A DNA stretch of 36,408 bases from a virus. The notes below the pieces were generated by a model. That model worked only from the letters and a program-made list of their open reading frames with translations, made no database searches and was not told the origin of the DNA. Shown piece by piece: positions 5,290 through 12,041 of this stretch. The position numbers and the translations under genes were made by a program. The stretch is taken from positions 1 through 36,408 of IMG/VR virus record IMGVR_UViG_3300008117_000193; one strand, written 5' to 3'. Each line of letters opens with the position of its first letter. The first letter of the stretch is position 1.

Positions 5290-6273
5290 ATGGCTCACAT
5301 GATCGACACCACCTCCCGCGCTACCGCTTCCTACGCCTCCACCCAGCGTGAGTGGCACGGCCTGGGGCAGCTCATGCCCGCAGGCGCGGACATCGAGACC
5401 TGGGCGCAAGCCGCAGGCATGGACTACAAGGTCCAGCGTGCGGTCATCCGCTACGCAACCGAGCGCCTGTCCAACTACGCGCCCGTGAACAACCTCAAGA
5501 CCATCGACGACAAGGTGGTCCTCTTCCGCTCGGACACCCACGCTCCCCTGGGCGTGGTCTCGGACGGCTACAAGGTCGTGCAGCCCCGTGAGGTGCTGGA
5601 CTTCTTCCGTAGCTGGGCCGAGGCAGGCGGGCTGACCATCGAGAGCGCCGGGGTTCTCTTCGGTGGCAAGCGCTACTTCGCCACGGCCAAGCTGGCCGAG
5701 GGCGTGTGCGTGGACGGCTCCAGGGACAAGCTCGTGCCCTACGCCCTGCTCAGCACCTCCGCTGATGGCTCCCTGGCCACCGAGGGGCGCTGGACGACAG
5801 TGCGCGTGGTGTGCAACAACACCTTGGGCATGGCACGCAAGGGCGCGACTGCCTTCCGCGTGACGCACCGCTCGGAGTGGAAGCCCGAGAAGTTCCAGGC
5901 CGTCATCGAGACGGCCCAGGCCGAGTTCGGCTCCTTCATGGAGACGTCGCGCAAGCTCGCCGCCATCCGGGTCGAGTCCAGGCTGGCCGAGGAGATGACC
6001 GTGGCGCTGTTCCGCAAGGAGGCGTCCGATGACGACAAGGTGCGGGAGTCCCGTGGCTTCGCCTCTGTCATGTCCCTGTTCGCAGGGGCAGGCAAGGGCG
6101 CCATGTTGGAGACGTCGCGCGGCACAGCCTGGGGGTGGCTTAACGCAGTGACGGAGCACGTGGACCATCACGTGCGTGCCCGCAACGACGAGAACCGCAC
6201 CGCCTCGGCCCTCTGGGGCCCGGGTGACGCCCTCAAGCAGCAGGCTGTGGAGATCGCTCTCGCTGCTGCATAA
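5290..6273 (+). CDS. DUF932 / phage-plasmid-like protein
   Basis: The 327-residue product belongs, by overall pattern, to the DUF932 group (phage/plasmid-like protein TIGR03299): an N-terminal WHGLGQ, then YAPVNNLKTIDDKVVLFRSDT..LGVVSDGYKVVQP, a central VRVVCNNTLGMA, and a helical C-terminal part with a WGWLNAVTEHVDHH segment. These proteins are common on phages and plasmids; their role is unproven. The ATG at 5290 is chosen for the AGGAGAAAGC site directly upstream; an in-frame extension to 5206 would read through the promoter-like region. Confidence 0.88.
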   Translation: MAHMIDTTSRATASYASTQREWHGLGQLMPAGADIETWAQAAGMDYKVQRAVIRYATERLSNYAPVNNLKTIDDKVVLFRSDTHAPLGVVSDGYKVVQPREVLDFFRSWAEAGGLTIESAGVLFGGKRYFATAKLAEGVCVDGSRDKLVPYALLSTSADGSLATEGRWTTVRVVCNNTLGMARKGATAFRVTHRSEWKPEKFQAVIETAQAEFGSFMETSRKLAAIRVESRLAEEMTVALFRKEASDDDKVRESRGFASVMSLFAGAGKGAMLETSRGTAWGWLNAVTEHVDHHVRARNDENRTASALWGPGDALKQQAVEIALAAA

Positions 6274-6278
6274 GCGCA

Positions 6279-6329
6279 GTTGTCAACCCCTTGACAACAT
6301 GAAACGGGAGGCCCACAATCGGGCCTCCC
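6279..6329 (+). promoter_or_regulatory. Promoter with overlapping palindrome and hairpin
   Basis: A perfect consensus -35 TTGACA (6291-6296) and CACAAT (6314-6319, 4 of 6) are 17 bases apart. The -35 is the right arm of an 8-bp palindrome GTTGTCAA/TTGACAAC (6279-6298), an arrangement typical of an operator. A second perfect stem GGGAGGCCC/GGGCCTCCC (6306-6329) overlaps the -10 and the likely start site; without a T-run it is a weak terminator. The next gene begins at 6351. Confidence 0.5.
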
Positions 6330-6350
6330 TCAACTACCTTGGAGTCTTAC

Positions 6351-6623
6351 ATGACCTTCCAGATCGAGTCCGATATCCCCATGCCCAAGCGTGCCTCTGT
6401 CGGTCGGCGCGGCACTGAATTCCCCTTCGCTGACATGGAAGTCGGCGATAGCTTCCTGATGCCCTGCGACGTCAGCGAAGAGAAGAACATCGTCAACTGG
6501 CGTCGCAAGCTGGCTGCGGCCCGCAAGCGCTTCGAGGCCAAGAGCGACTACGACATCGACCTGCGCACCGCCGTCGTCGCCGACGACAAGGGCACCGGTG
6601 TCCGCGTCTGGCGCACCGCCTGA
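6351..6623 (+). CDS. Small phage protein, DUF7303-like
   Basis: This 90-residue protein contains TEFPFADMEVGDSFLMPC near residues 25-42, a basic helix (NWRRKLAAARKRFEAKSDYDIDLRTAV) and a C-terminal GTGVRVWRTA. I recognise this pattern from many small phage proteins (DUF7303 from memory): a PF-x-M-x-VGDSF strand pair followed by a helix and an RVWR strand. The fold suggests nucleic-acid binding, but no role is known. The ATG at 6351 follows TTGGAG. A good terminator lies just downstream. Confidence 0.75.
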   Translation: MTFQIESDIPMPKRASVGRRGTEFPFADMEVGDSFLMPCDVSEEKNIVNWRRKLAAARKRFEAKSDYDIDLRTAVVADDKGTGVRVWRTA

Positions 6624-6646
6624 CAACCGACCGACAACCACCACTC

Positions 6647-6673
6647 AACGCTCTGCAAATGCAGGGCGTTTTT
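6647..6673 (+). terminator. Rho-independent terminator
   Basis: CGCTCTGC (6649-6656) pairs with GCAGGGCG (6661-6668), one G-U pair, loop AAAT, followed by TTTTT. The stem can extend by two A-T pairs. It sits 26 bases after the preceding stop codon, as expected for a transcript end. Confidence 0.85.
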
Positions 6674-6737
6674 CATGGCCAAACGCTTAACACCCCGCAG
6701 GGGCAGGGCGTTTTTCATGGCCGAACGACTAATACCA
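6661..6737 (+). repeat. 42-bp tandem duplication of the terminator arm
   Basis: The 20-bp sequence at 6661-6680 recurs exactly at 6703-6722, and similarity continues to about 6695 and 6737. The duplicated part is the right arm and T-run of the terminator without the left arm, so the second copy should not terminate in the same way. Confidence 0.8.
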
Positions 6738-6749
6738 AAGGAGCTACAA

Positions 6750-7109
6750 GTGCTTATCAAAAACATGACCTTCGACAAGGCGCTCTCTCTCTTGCGCGTG
6801 CTCAACGCCAAGTTCATCGTCGTCGATGCCGACGGCAAGACGCACACGCACGGCGACCTGCGCCTCGCAGAGCCGCCCTCGGAGCGCAAGCGCAAGCAGA
6901 TCGTCCCGATGGGGACGTACCACAGCATCTACCACCCCCTGGTCAAGGACATCAAGCCTGGAGAGGGCGTCAGCATCACCCTGCCGGAAGGCATGGCCAC
7001 AGAAGGGTTCCGCTCGTCGATGGGCGCATGGTGCAGCAAAAACTGGGGGCCGGGTTCCTACCTCACCCAGATCGAAGGCCGCATCGTTGAAGTACTGCGC
7101 GTGGAGTGA
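6750..7109 (+). CDS. Hypothetical protein
   Basis: This 119-residue protein starts at the GTG at 6750, chosen because AAAGGAG (6737-6743) is ideally placed; upstream in-frame ATGs fall in the duplicated terminator sequence. A central IKPGEGVSITLPEG followed by a helix (SMGAWCSKNWGPG) and a C-terminal IEGRIVEVLRVE has the same order of elements as the VGDSF-helix-RVWR pattern of the neighbouring gene at 6351, so a distant relationship is possible. Function unknown. Confidence 0.7.
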   Translation: MLIKNMTFDKALSLLRVLNAKFIVVDADGKTHTHGDLRLAEPPSERKRKQIVPMGTYHSIYHPLVKDIKPGEGVSITLPEGMATEGFRSSMGAWCSKNWGPGSYLTQIEGRIVEVLRVE

Positions 7110-7111
7110 AG

Positions 7112-7432
7112 ATGACAACACACGACCCCGTCAACCACCCCAAGCACTACACCGCACACCCGAGCGGTGTGGAGTGCATCCAGATCACCGAGCACATGAG
7201 CTTCTGTCTCGGTAACGCGGTGAAGTACGTCTGGCGTGCGGACCTCAAGAACGACGCCATCGAGGATCTCAAGAAGGCGCGGTGGTACATCGAGCGCGAG
7301 ATCAAGCGGCGTGAGAAGCTGACCGCAGCCCAATACCAGCCCCCGAACGCGCCAGACGTCAAGCAGTACATGAGGCAGCAGCAAGAATTCTTTGACAAAG
7401 CGAGGCGCGAATTGCGCGGGGACAAGGAATGA
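7112..7432 (+). CDS. DUF3310 family phage protein
   Basis: The 106-residue product shows the DUF3310 (SaV-like) signature: VNHPKHYTAHPSGVECIQI, FCLGNAVKYVWRADLKNDAIEDLKKARWYIEREI. Members are widespread in tailed phages and sometimes annotated as nucleotide kinases without proof. A charged, glutamine-rich tail follows. It starts 2 bases after the previous stop and opens the long chain of overlapping genes. Confidence 0.92.
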   Translation: MTTHDPVNHPKHYTAHPSGVECIQITEHMSFCLGNAVKYVWRADLKNDAIEDLKKARWYIEREIKRREKLTAAQYQPPNAPDVKQYMRQQQEFFDKARRELRGDKE

Positions 7433-7584
7433 AGACCAAGATGCTCAAGAAGGCCCGCGCCCTGTGGAACACGGGCGACAGGCGCCTGGACAGGTACAAC
7501 CAACGGGCCTGGGTGCAGGCCATCCGCAGGCTGGGCGATAAGTGGCTGCTTGCCACGCATGTGCAACGGAAGGAGTTGACATGA
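7429..7584 (+). CDS. 51-residue basic protein
   Basis: This small frame overlaps the previous stop by 4 bases (ATGA) and the next start by 4 bases. The product is strongly basic (many Lys/Arg) and tryptophan-containing, apparently two amphipathic helices. GGGGACAAGGA just before the start can act as ribosome site. Its position exactly between two coupled genes supports it. No family was recognised. Confidence 0.6.
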   Translation: MKTKMLKKARALWNTGDRRLDRYNQRAWVQAIRRLGDKWLLATHVQRKELT

Positions 7585-7832
7585 ACGAAGACGTTTGCAA
7601 GCCGTCCGAGAAGGGCACGCACGATTGGCGGGCGTACATGTCTGGTGGATACAAGTGCGTCTACTGCGGGCAGGAGTGGCTCCCCGTTGAGCCCTGCGTC
7701 GATCCTGATGAGATCGAAGCGCACAAGTACATCGAACCCGAGCCCGAGCCGCTGTGGCCGAAGGTCGTTGGCGTGGTCATTGCGATCATCCTGATCGGGA
7801 TGGTGTTCGGACCTATGGGGGTGATCAAGTGA
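7581..7832 (+). CDS. Zinc-site protein with C-terminal membrane segment
   Basis: The 83-residue product starts MNEDVC and has C..H then CVYC (a Cys-His-Cys-Cys pattern within about 35 residues), an acidic proline-rich linker (EPEPEP), and a C-terminal hydrophobic segment (VVGVVIAIILIGMVFG) long enough to cross the membrane. It is therefore a probable tail-anchored inner-membrane protein with a cytoplasmic zinc ribbon. The N-terminus resembles that of the gene at 8846. The start overlaps the preceding stop by 4 bases. Confidence 0.72.
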   Translation: MNEDVCKPSEKGTHDWRAYMSGGYKCVYCGQEWLPVEPCVDPDEIEAHKYIEPEPEPLWPKVVGVVIAIILIGMVFGPMGVIK

Positions 7833-8272
7833 GCGCCATCACCGTACCCCGCGCAGTGCTGGAGCAGGCGCTGGAGGCGTTGGGGTTTAGCTGCCCTGCA
7901 CCGGATCTGATGGACAAACACAAAGCGGCTGAAGACTCCCTCCGCACCGCGCTGGCGCAGCAGGAGCAGGCAACTGGTAAGGATTCCTTACAAGTTGAGT
8001 TCAAAGGAGGGGGGCAGATTGCCACCCCCCTTCAACTGACTACCGATGATCTGGCGTGGCTTGAAACCCGCCGTCTTGTGCGGATTTGGAAGGAGCTTGG
8101 GCAGATACGGTGGACCGGCGCTGATCAAGGCTGGGACAGGGCAATTGAGGCTGTGCGTGCGCGGCTGGACAAGGAGTGCCAAGACGTCTTGGCATGGAAA
8201 GAGAAGGTGGAAGCCAGCGGACAAACCGCTGCGCAACTGTTGCAAAAACTGCAAGGGATGAAAGATGACTGA
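7829..8272 (+). CDS. Hypothetical accessory protein
   Basis: The 147-residue product starts with GTG overlapping the previous TGA. It is mostly helical and begins with a module (LEQALEALGF...LRTALAQQEQ) shared with other small phage proteins; the next gene carries a similar ALRAALAQEEQ. Function unknown. It is translationally coupled on both sides (4- and 8-base overlaps). Confidence 0.65.
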   Translation: MSAITVPRAVLEQALEALGFSCPAPDLMDKHKAAEDSLRTALAQQEQATGKDSLQVEFKGGGQIATPLQLTTDDLAWLETRRLVRIWKELGQIRWTGADQGWDRAIEAVRARLDKECQDVLAWKEKVEASGQTAAQLLQKLQGMKDD

Positions 8273-8849
8273 CCTGAGAGAAACCGCACAGCAGTTTGTG
8301 AGCGACTACGAGAACGGCGATCTGGGAGACCTGAAGCACTACGCCCGCGCCCTCCGCGCCGCGCTGGCGCAGGAGGAGCAGGAGCCGGGGGCGTGGCGAG
8401 ACCCCGCGACGGATGACATCGTGAGCGTTGCACGCAGGGCCGCGTGGGAGACCGATTACGGTCTCGGTGGCAAAGGCCGCGCGGCAACGTACACCGAGCC
8501 GCTATATGCACGCCCACCCCGCCGCGAGACGGAGCAGGAACCGGTGGCGTGGACAGACCGAGAGCTTGAACTGATCGACGGGATGATTGAGGTTCAACTG
8601 CGCCACGCCTCGCAGTGCGACGGCATTGCAAACCGCACGATGGCTGAGAAACAGAAGGGCTGGGACATGGAGCGGGTGGCCCTGCTGCAAAAGATCAAGA
8701 GCAACCCACCCCGCCGCGAGTGGCGAGGATTGAAGGAATGGGAGATCAATGACGGTCGAGATCAACTGCCTACAGAAGACCTGTGCAACTGGTCATTCAG
8801 ACAAGGCGTCTACTTCGCCGAGGCCAAGCTGAAGGAGAAGAACGCATGA
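8265..8849 (+). CDS. Modular accessory protein
   Basis: This 194-residue protein joins several short recurrent modules: an ALRAALAQEEQEPGAW segment, a second EQEPVAW, then PPRREWRGLKEWEIN and a C-terminal AEAKLKEKN. The last two recur in the adjacent gene at 8846. Such EPVAW / REWxGL modules are common in accessory proteins of phages and plasmids of Gram-negative bacteria, as I recall; no activity is known. Confidence 0.7.
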   Translation: MTDLRETAQQFVSDYENGDLGDLKHYARALRAALAQEEQEPGAWRDPATDDIVSVARRAAWETDYGLGGKGRAATYTEPLYARPPRRETEQEPVAWTDRELELIDGMIEVQLRHASQCDGIANRTMAEKQKGWDMERVALLQKIKSNPPRREWRGLKEWEINDGRDQLPTEDLCNWSFRQGVYFAEAKLKEKNA

Positions 8850-9073
8850 ACCGTGACGTCTGTGAACACTCTGTGCCGACTCATCTGTACTGCGAGAAAT
8901 GTGCGTTTTTGATGGAGTTCAGGCAACTGCAACAAACGCATCGTCGTGAGTGGCAGGGGCTGACGGAGGAGGAGATCAACGAGTTGTCGCACACGATGGT
9001 CAAAGGGCACAAGTCAGTGAACTGGCTTGCCCGCGCCATCGAGGCCAAGCTGAAGGAGCGAAACAATGGCTGA
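8846..9073 (+). CDS. Small zinc-site modular protein
   Basis: The 75-residue product begins MNRDVCEH and continues to YCEKC, a probable Cys/His zinc site, then carries the REWQGLTEEEIN module and ends IEAKLKERN, both shared with the C-terminus of the previous protein. It looks like a short fusion of a zinc knuckle with the recurrent module. The start overlaps the previous stop by 4 bases. Confidence 0.7.
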   Translation: MNRDVCEHSVPTHLYCEKCAFLMEFRQLQQTHRREWQGLTEEEINELSHTMVKGHKSVNWLARAIEAKLKERNNG

Positions 9074-9167
9074 CCAACCCGAAGCCCTGCGGCTGGCCGC
9101 GTTCTGTGACGGCAACGTGTTGTACCACCCCGCCGCCATCGCCAAAGCGGAAGGAGAGAAGACATGA
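9066..9167 (+). CDS. 33-residue peptide, possible gene remnant
   Basis: The frame overlaps its neighbours by 8 and 4 bases. It starts ADQPEALRLAAFCDG, like the front of small phage proteins I know (ADxPEALRLA...), and ends IAKAEGEKT after a few residues. It may be a shrunken relative of that family that keeps the translational relay intact; its stop region also holds the AAGGAGAG ribosome site for the next gene. Confidence 0.5.
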   Translation: MADQPEALRLAAFCDGNVLYHPAAIAKAEGEKT

Positions 9168-9433
9168 GCACGCACACACCGGGACCGTGGGCGGCAAACA
9201 AGCCAACTCAATCCAACGGGCGGGCCGAAGTTTACGCCGGACCGATGCTGGTCGCTCAGGCGTTTAACTGGATGCTTGATGCCGAGGGCGATGAGCAATG
9301 CTGGGCAGACGCCCGCTTGATCGCGTGTGCGCCGGAACTGCTGGAGTTGTTGAAACTGGTCTTACCACTTATTTGGTTTGGCAAAGAGCATGACGCTATC
9401 GTCGCCGCCATCGCCAAAGTGGAGGGAGCATGA
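9164..9433 (+). CDS. Small conserved phage-type protein
   Basis: This 89-residue product begins THTPGPWAA and contains DARLIACAPELLELLK, a pattern I recognise from many short phage proteins of unknown function (TPGPW at the front, DARLIAxAPELLExLK in the middle). It has an excellent AAGGAGAG site. The C-terminal AAIAKVEG resembles the end of the preceding short peptide. Confidence 0.75.
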   Translation: MSTHTPGPWAANKPTQSNGRAEVYAGPMLVAQAFNWMLDAEGDEQCWADARLIACAPELLELLKLVLPLIWFGKEHDAIVAAIAKVEGA

Positions 9434-9513
9434 AACTCCGCGCCTTTCTGCGAGGTTTCGCCAACGGACTAGCACTGCTGCCGCTGTGGCGGTGGATTAG
9501 GAGCAGGAAATGA
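9430..9513 (+). CDS. 27-residue cationic hydrophobic peptide
   Basis: This tiny frame has GGAGGGAG 5 bases upstream of its start and overlaps both neighbours by exactly 4 bases. The peptide alternates basic and hydrophobic residues (KLRAFLRGF, then LALLPLWRW, ending IRSRK), so it would be amphipathic and membrane-active. It could be a real microprotein or only a coupling frame; the context favours translation. Confidence 0.5.
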   Translation: MKLRAFLRGFANGLALLPLWRWIRSRK

Positions 9514-9737
9514 CCACATGGTACAAAGGCCCGCCGCCCAGCATCGGCTGGTGGCCAGCGAGCCGCCGCCGTAACCCAGACCTCCTGCGTTGGTGGAATG
9601 GTAGGAAATGGAGCCAACCGGTACACATCAGGATGACAGCCGAGGAAGCGGCAGAATCTGCATATGTCGAAACTTTTTTGGACGACATCGAATGGACCGA
9701 CCGGCCCGCATCGTGGCCGGAGAGGAGCAGGACATGA
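9510..9737 (+). CDS. Trp-rich small protein
   Basis: The 75-residue product starts TTWYKGPPPSIGWWPASRRRNPDLLRWWNGRKWS, a tryptophan-rich motif seen in small phage proteins (PPPxxGWWPAS and RWWxGxxWS). It recalls the short Trp motifs of DUF2510-like segments, without a clear assignment. An acidic helical tail follows. Coupled on both sides by 4-base overlaps; GGAGCAGGAA precedes the start. Confidence 0.68.
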   Translation: MTTWYKGPPPSIGWWPASRRRNPDLLRWWNGRKWSQPVHIRMTAEEAAESAYVETFLDDIEWTDRPASWPERSRT

Positions 9738-9910
9738 CTGAACAGGACTACCTGCACCAACAGATTGACCGTATTCGATTGGAGTACGAAAAGGCTATCA
9801 AGCCTTATGTAGATCGTCTGGTCTACCTCAAAAGAATTGAGTCGCCACCCTCCATAATTGTGACTCAAGAGCAATACGCGGCAATGATTCAGGAGAGCAG
9901 CAGGACATGA
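9734..9910 (+). CDS. Small helical protein
   Basis: This 58-residue product is one long charged helix (YLHQQIDRIRLEYEKAIKPYVDRLVYLKRI) with a short tail. It begins within GAGGAGCAGGACATGAC, and a close copy of that junction, GAGAGCAGCAGGACATGAC, precedes the next gene. Unknown function, possibly a coiled-coil oligomerisation peptide. Confidence 0.62.
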   Translation: MTEQDYLHQQIDRIRLEYEKAIKPYVDRLVYLKRIESPPSIIVTQEQYAAMIQESSRT

Positions 9911-10323
9911 CCCGAGAAGACATCCTTAAGCTGGCGCGGATGGTTGGATTGCATAGTGCAGTTTTGCTGCACATATACGACGGCAGAGAGGGGGCGCTGA
10001 CGGACCAAGAACTGGCCAATTTGCAGAGGCTTGAGCGCTTCTTCCGGCTAGCCTACGAGTCCGGTGCCGCAGCCCAACGCGAAAAGGTTGCCGCATGGAT
10101 GCGCAACTGCGGCTACGCCACCGGGCACGGCGACACGATAGAGGATCTGCTGGACCACCTTGGCACGCAGATTGCCGAGGGGCTGTTGATGGAGCGTGAG
10201 GCGTGTGCGAAGGTGTGTGATGCCGCAGCAAAGAAGATGGACGACGAAGGCGAGGGTCCAACTGGATACATCTCGTGGGTGTACGACTGCGCCACCGCCA
10301 TCCGCGCAAGGGGGAACAAATGA
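9907..10323 (+). CDS. Hypothetical accessory protein
   Basis: The 138-residue product is mainly helical. Its C-terminal third, MEREACAKVCDAAAKK ... CATAIRARGNK, matches the end of the following protein (ERAACADICDQHAS ... CAAEIRARGNK), so the two share a module of about 40 residues. That EREACAKVCD motif is common among short phage proteins; its role is unknown. Confidence 0.7.
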   Translation: MTREDILKLARMVGLHSAVLLHIYDGREGALTDQELANLQRLERFFRLAYESGAAAQREKVAAWMRNCGYATGHGDTIEDLLDHLGTQIAEGLLMEREACAKVCDAAAKKMDDEGEGPTGYISWVYDCATAIRARGNK

Positions 10324-10532
10324 CCACGGACCTCAGAAAAGAACTCCGCCAACTGGTGATGGAGAGCTACGACAAAGGCGTCGCTGATGCCATGAGAGCC
10401 GCCACCGCAGCGGCGCAGGCGGCAATAGAAGCAGAGCGCGCTGCCTGCGCCGACATCTGCGACCAGCACGCAAGCATCGAGGGCATCGCGCAGCGGTGTG
10501 CGGCGGAGATCAGGGCGAGGGGGAACAAATGA
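10320..10532 (+). CDS. Short paralogue of the previous module
   Basis: The 70-residue product is a helix plus the ERAACADICD...IRARGNK module shared with the gene before it. Both genes end in nearly the same sequence, AGGGGGAACAAATGA, which includes the next ribosome site and start. This looks like duplication of a 3' module followed by divergence. Confidence 0.68.
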   Translation: MTTDLRKELRQLVMESYDKGVADAMRAATAAAQAAIEAERAACADICDQHASIEGIAQRCAAEIRARGNK

Positions 10533-10846
10533 CTGACAGAGAAATGCTGGAACTCGCTGCGAAGGCGGCGGGGATTGAACTGAAGTGGCACCACTCGCAC
10601 AAGGACGCCTACGCTCGCCGCAATGGGGAGTATTGGGCAGTTTGGAATCCGTTGAGGGACGACGGCGATGCGCTGCGGTTGGCGGTAGTGCTGCAAATGG
10701 AGTTGAAGGTATACGAGGTATCGGCCCACGCAGCCTCCGCAATAGGTGGGTGTTCTGTCTGTACCAGCGAAAAGGGCGATCCCTACGCCGCCACACGTCG
10801 CGCCATCGTCAGGGCTGCGGCTGAGATTGGAAGGAACATGGTATGA
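10529..10846 (+). CDS. Small conserved phage-type protein
   Basis: The 105-residue product has REMLELAAKAAGIEL, then WNPLRDDGDALRLAVVLQMEL, and ends AATRRAIVRAAAEIGRNM. I recognise this WNPLxDDGDALRLA / RRAIVRAAAEIG pattern from accessory genes of phages and prophages in Proteobacteria; the function is unknown. The start lies in the GGGGGAACAAATGAC junction. Confidence 0.75.
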   Translation: MTDREMLELAAKAAGIELKWHHSHKDAYARRNGEYWAVWNPLRDDGDALRLAVVLQMELKVYEVSAHAASAIGGCSVCTSEKGDPYAATRRAIVRAAAEIGRNMV

Positions 10847-11097
10847 ACGGACCATTCGCCATCAAGATAAAGATCGACAACTGCTTCCGGCTCGCCAAGG
10901 AGTGCGGGTTCGAGCTGCGAGAGGCTGGCAACCACTTCGTCGCCGGGGAGATCTATCTGTACGCTGCACCTGACAACACGGTGTTTGCGAAGGACGTGTG
11001 CCTTGAACGCTTCCCGTCTTGGGAGATCGCAGAGGCTTTCTTCGCGGGCTACCTAAAGTCGGATTTGGCGCACCGGGTCGGAAGGAACATGCCATGA
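10843..11097 (+). CDS. Hypothetical protein
   Basis: This 84-residue protein appears alpha/beta (FAIKIKIDNCFRLAKECGFELREAGNHFV). It begins and ends in the similar junction sequences GGAAGGAACATGGTATGAAC and GGAAGGAACATGCCATGAAC. No family was recognised. Confidence 0.65.
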   Translation: MNGPFAIKIKIDNCFRLAKECGFELREAGNHFVAGEIYLYAAPDNTVFAKDVCLERFPSWEIAEAFFAGYLKSDLAHRVGRNMP

Positions 11098-11273
11098 ACT
11101 ACCTACCCAATGATGTGGCCCGCTGCGCCGGGGCACACAAGACTGAGTGCGAAGACTGTCTGAGAAACATCAAGGTCAGCCCGCTGCACCCCGACGCATT
11201 CCGCTCTGTTTGGATTGGCCCGTGGGTGATGGATACGCCTTGTATTTCCAAGTTGACCAAGGAAAAGCAGTGA
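11094..11273 (+). CDS. Small Cys-rich protein
   Basis: The 59-residue product starts NYLPNDVARCAG and has CEDCLR, then PLHPD and a late cysteine, a likely zinc-binding arrangement (Cys, CxxC, Cys). The NYLPNDVARC...C..CLRR opening is familiar from short phage proteins of unknown role. The start is in the GGAAGGAACATGCCATGAAC junction. Confidence 0.7.
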   Translation: MNYLPNDVARCAGAHKTECEDCLRNIKVSPLHPDAFRSVWIGPWVMDTPCISKLTKEKQ

Positions 11274-11503
11274 AGCTGACGCCTTGGTTTTCGATGGATG
11301 TTGCCCCCATTTACCCTGGTGTTTACATGGTCGATCAAAGCTGGCCCGATCAAGAAACAGAGGCTGTCTACGCCTACTGGGATTGCGTCAATTGGTATCC
11401 ACAAGGATCAACACCCAAGGATGCGATGTACACAATGTGTTATGGCCCAACAAAAGGCAGGCCGTTTAAGCAATGGCGCGGACTTGCGGAGGAGCCAAAA
11501 TGA
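11270..11503 (+). CDS. Small phage protein with WRGLA end
   Basis: The 77-residue product starts with GTG overlapping the previous TGA; AAGGAAAAGCA is its ribosome site. It has a compact beta-type pattern, PIYPGVYMVDQSW ... AYWDCVNWYPQGSTPKDA ... QWRGLAEEP, that I recognise from a widespread family of small phage proteins (P-x-R/Y-PGVY at the front, WRGLA at the end). Function unknown. Confidence 0.75.
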   Translation: MKLTPWFSMDVAPIYPGVYMVDQSWPDQETEAVYAYWDCVNWYPQGSTPKDAMYTMCYGPTKGRPFKQWRGLAEEPK

Positions 11504-11646
11504 ACGAACCCATGCACCCCTCGGGCCTGACGCTTGCTCGCTGGCTGTGGCCTTTCAAGACGGACGAGGAGCGCGTCCTCGTCGCCCGGTGGTTCGCCAA
11601 GCAGGCCCGCGCCGAGCGGGGCCAGGGTGAGGAGGCGCTCTTCTGA
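11500..11646 (+). CDS. 48-residue hypothetical protein
   Basis: The frame overlaps the previous stop by 4 bases and the next start by 1 base (TGATG). The product has a Trp-containing N-terminal helix and a charged C-terminal helix (EERVLVARWFAKQARAERGQGEE). GGAGGAGCC precedes the ATG. No family was recognised. Confidence 0.6.
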   Translation: MNEPMHPSGLTLARWLWPFKTDEERVLVARWFAKQARAERGQGEEALF

Positions 11647-12041
11647 TGGCCCTGAACACGCACCTCAGTAACACCACTGCCTACGCGGCGGTGGTCGAGG
11701 CCCTGGTCCGCACGGGCGGCACAACGCAAGAGTTCTCCGATGCTTCTGGGCTGGCGACCAACACCACGCGCAAGTTCATCCGCGCCCTGCGCAACAGGCA
11801 GCTGGTCCGCGTAGCGCTGTGGCGCCAGGACACCATGGGCCGCTACACAATCGCTGTCTGGGGGTGGGGCAGTCCTCTCTACGACGCCAAGCGCCCACCG
11901 AGGATGACTTCGACCCAACGATCTGCACGACGGAGGATGAAGAACCGTGAGATGTCCGCATTGCAACAAGGACGGGAAGTCCACCGTGCTGGAGAGCCGC
12001 CCACTGGACGGGCAGGTCTGGCGCAGGCGCATGTGCCCTAA
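11646..12041 (+). CDS. Winged-helix DNA-binding protein
   Basis: The N-terminal 75 residues look like a winged helix: a first helix (TAYAAVVEALVRTGGT), a helix-turn-helix (TQEFSDASGLATNTTRKFIRALRNRQLV) and a wing (VRVALWRQDTMGRYTIAVWGWG). That suggests a phage transcription regulator. The last 33 residues overlap the zinc-ribbon gene in another frame and read like shadow sequence, so the functional protein may effectively end near residue 100. The ribosome site is GTGAGGAGG inside the preceding gene. Confidence 0.68.
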   Translation: MALNTHLSNTTAYAAVVEALVRTGGTTQEFSDASGLATNTTRKFIRALRNRQLVRVALWRQDTMGRYTIAVWGWGSPLYDAKRPPRMTSTQRSARRRMKNREMSALQQGREVHRAGEPPTGRAGLAQAHVP

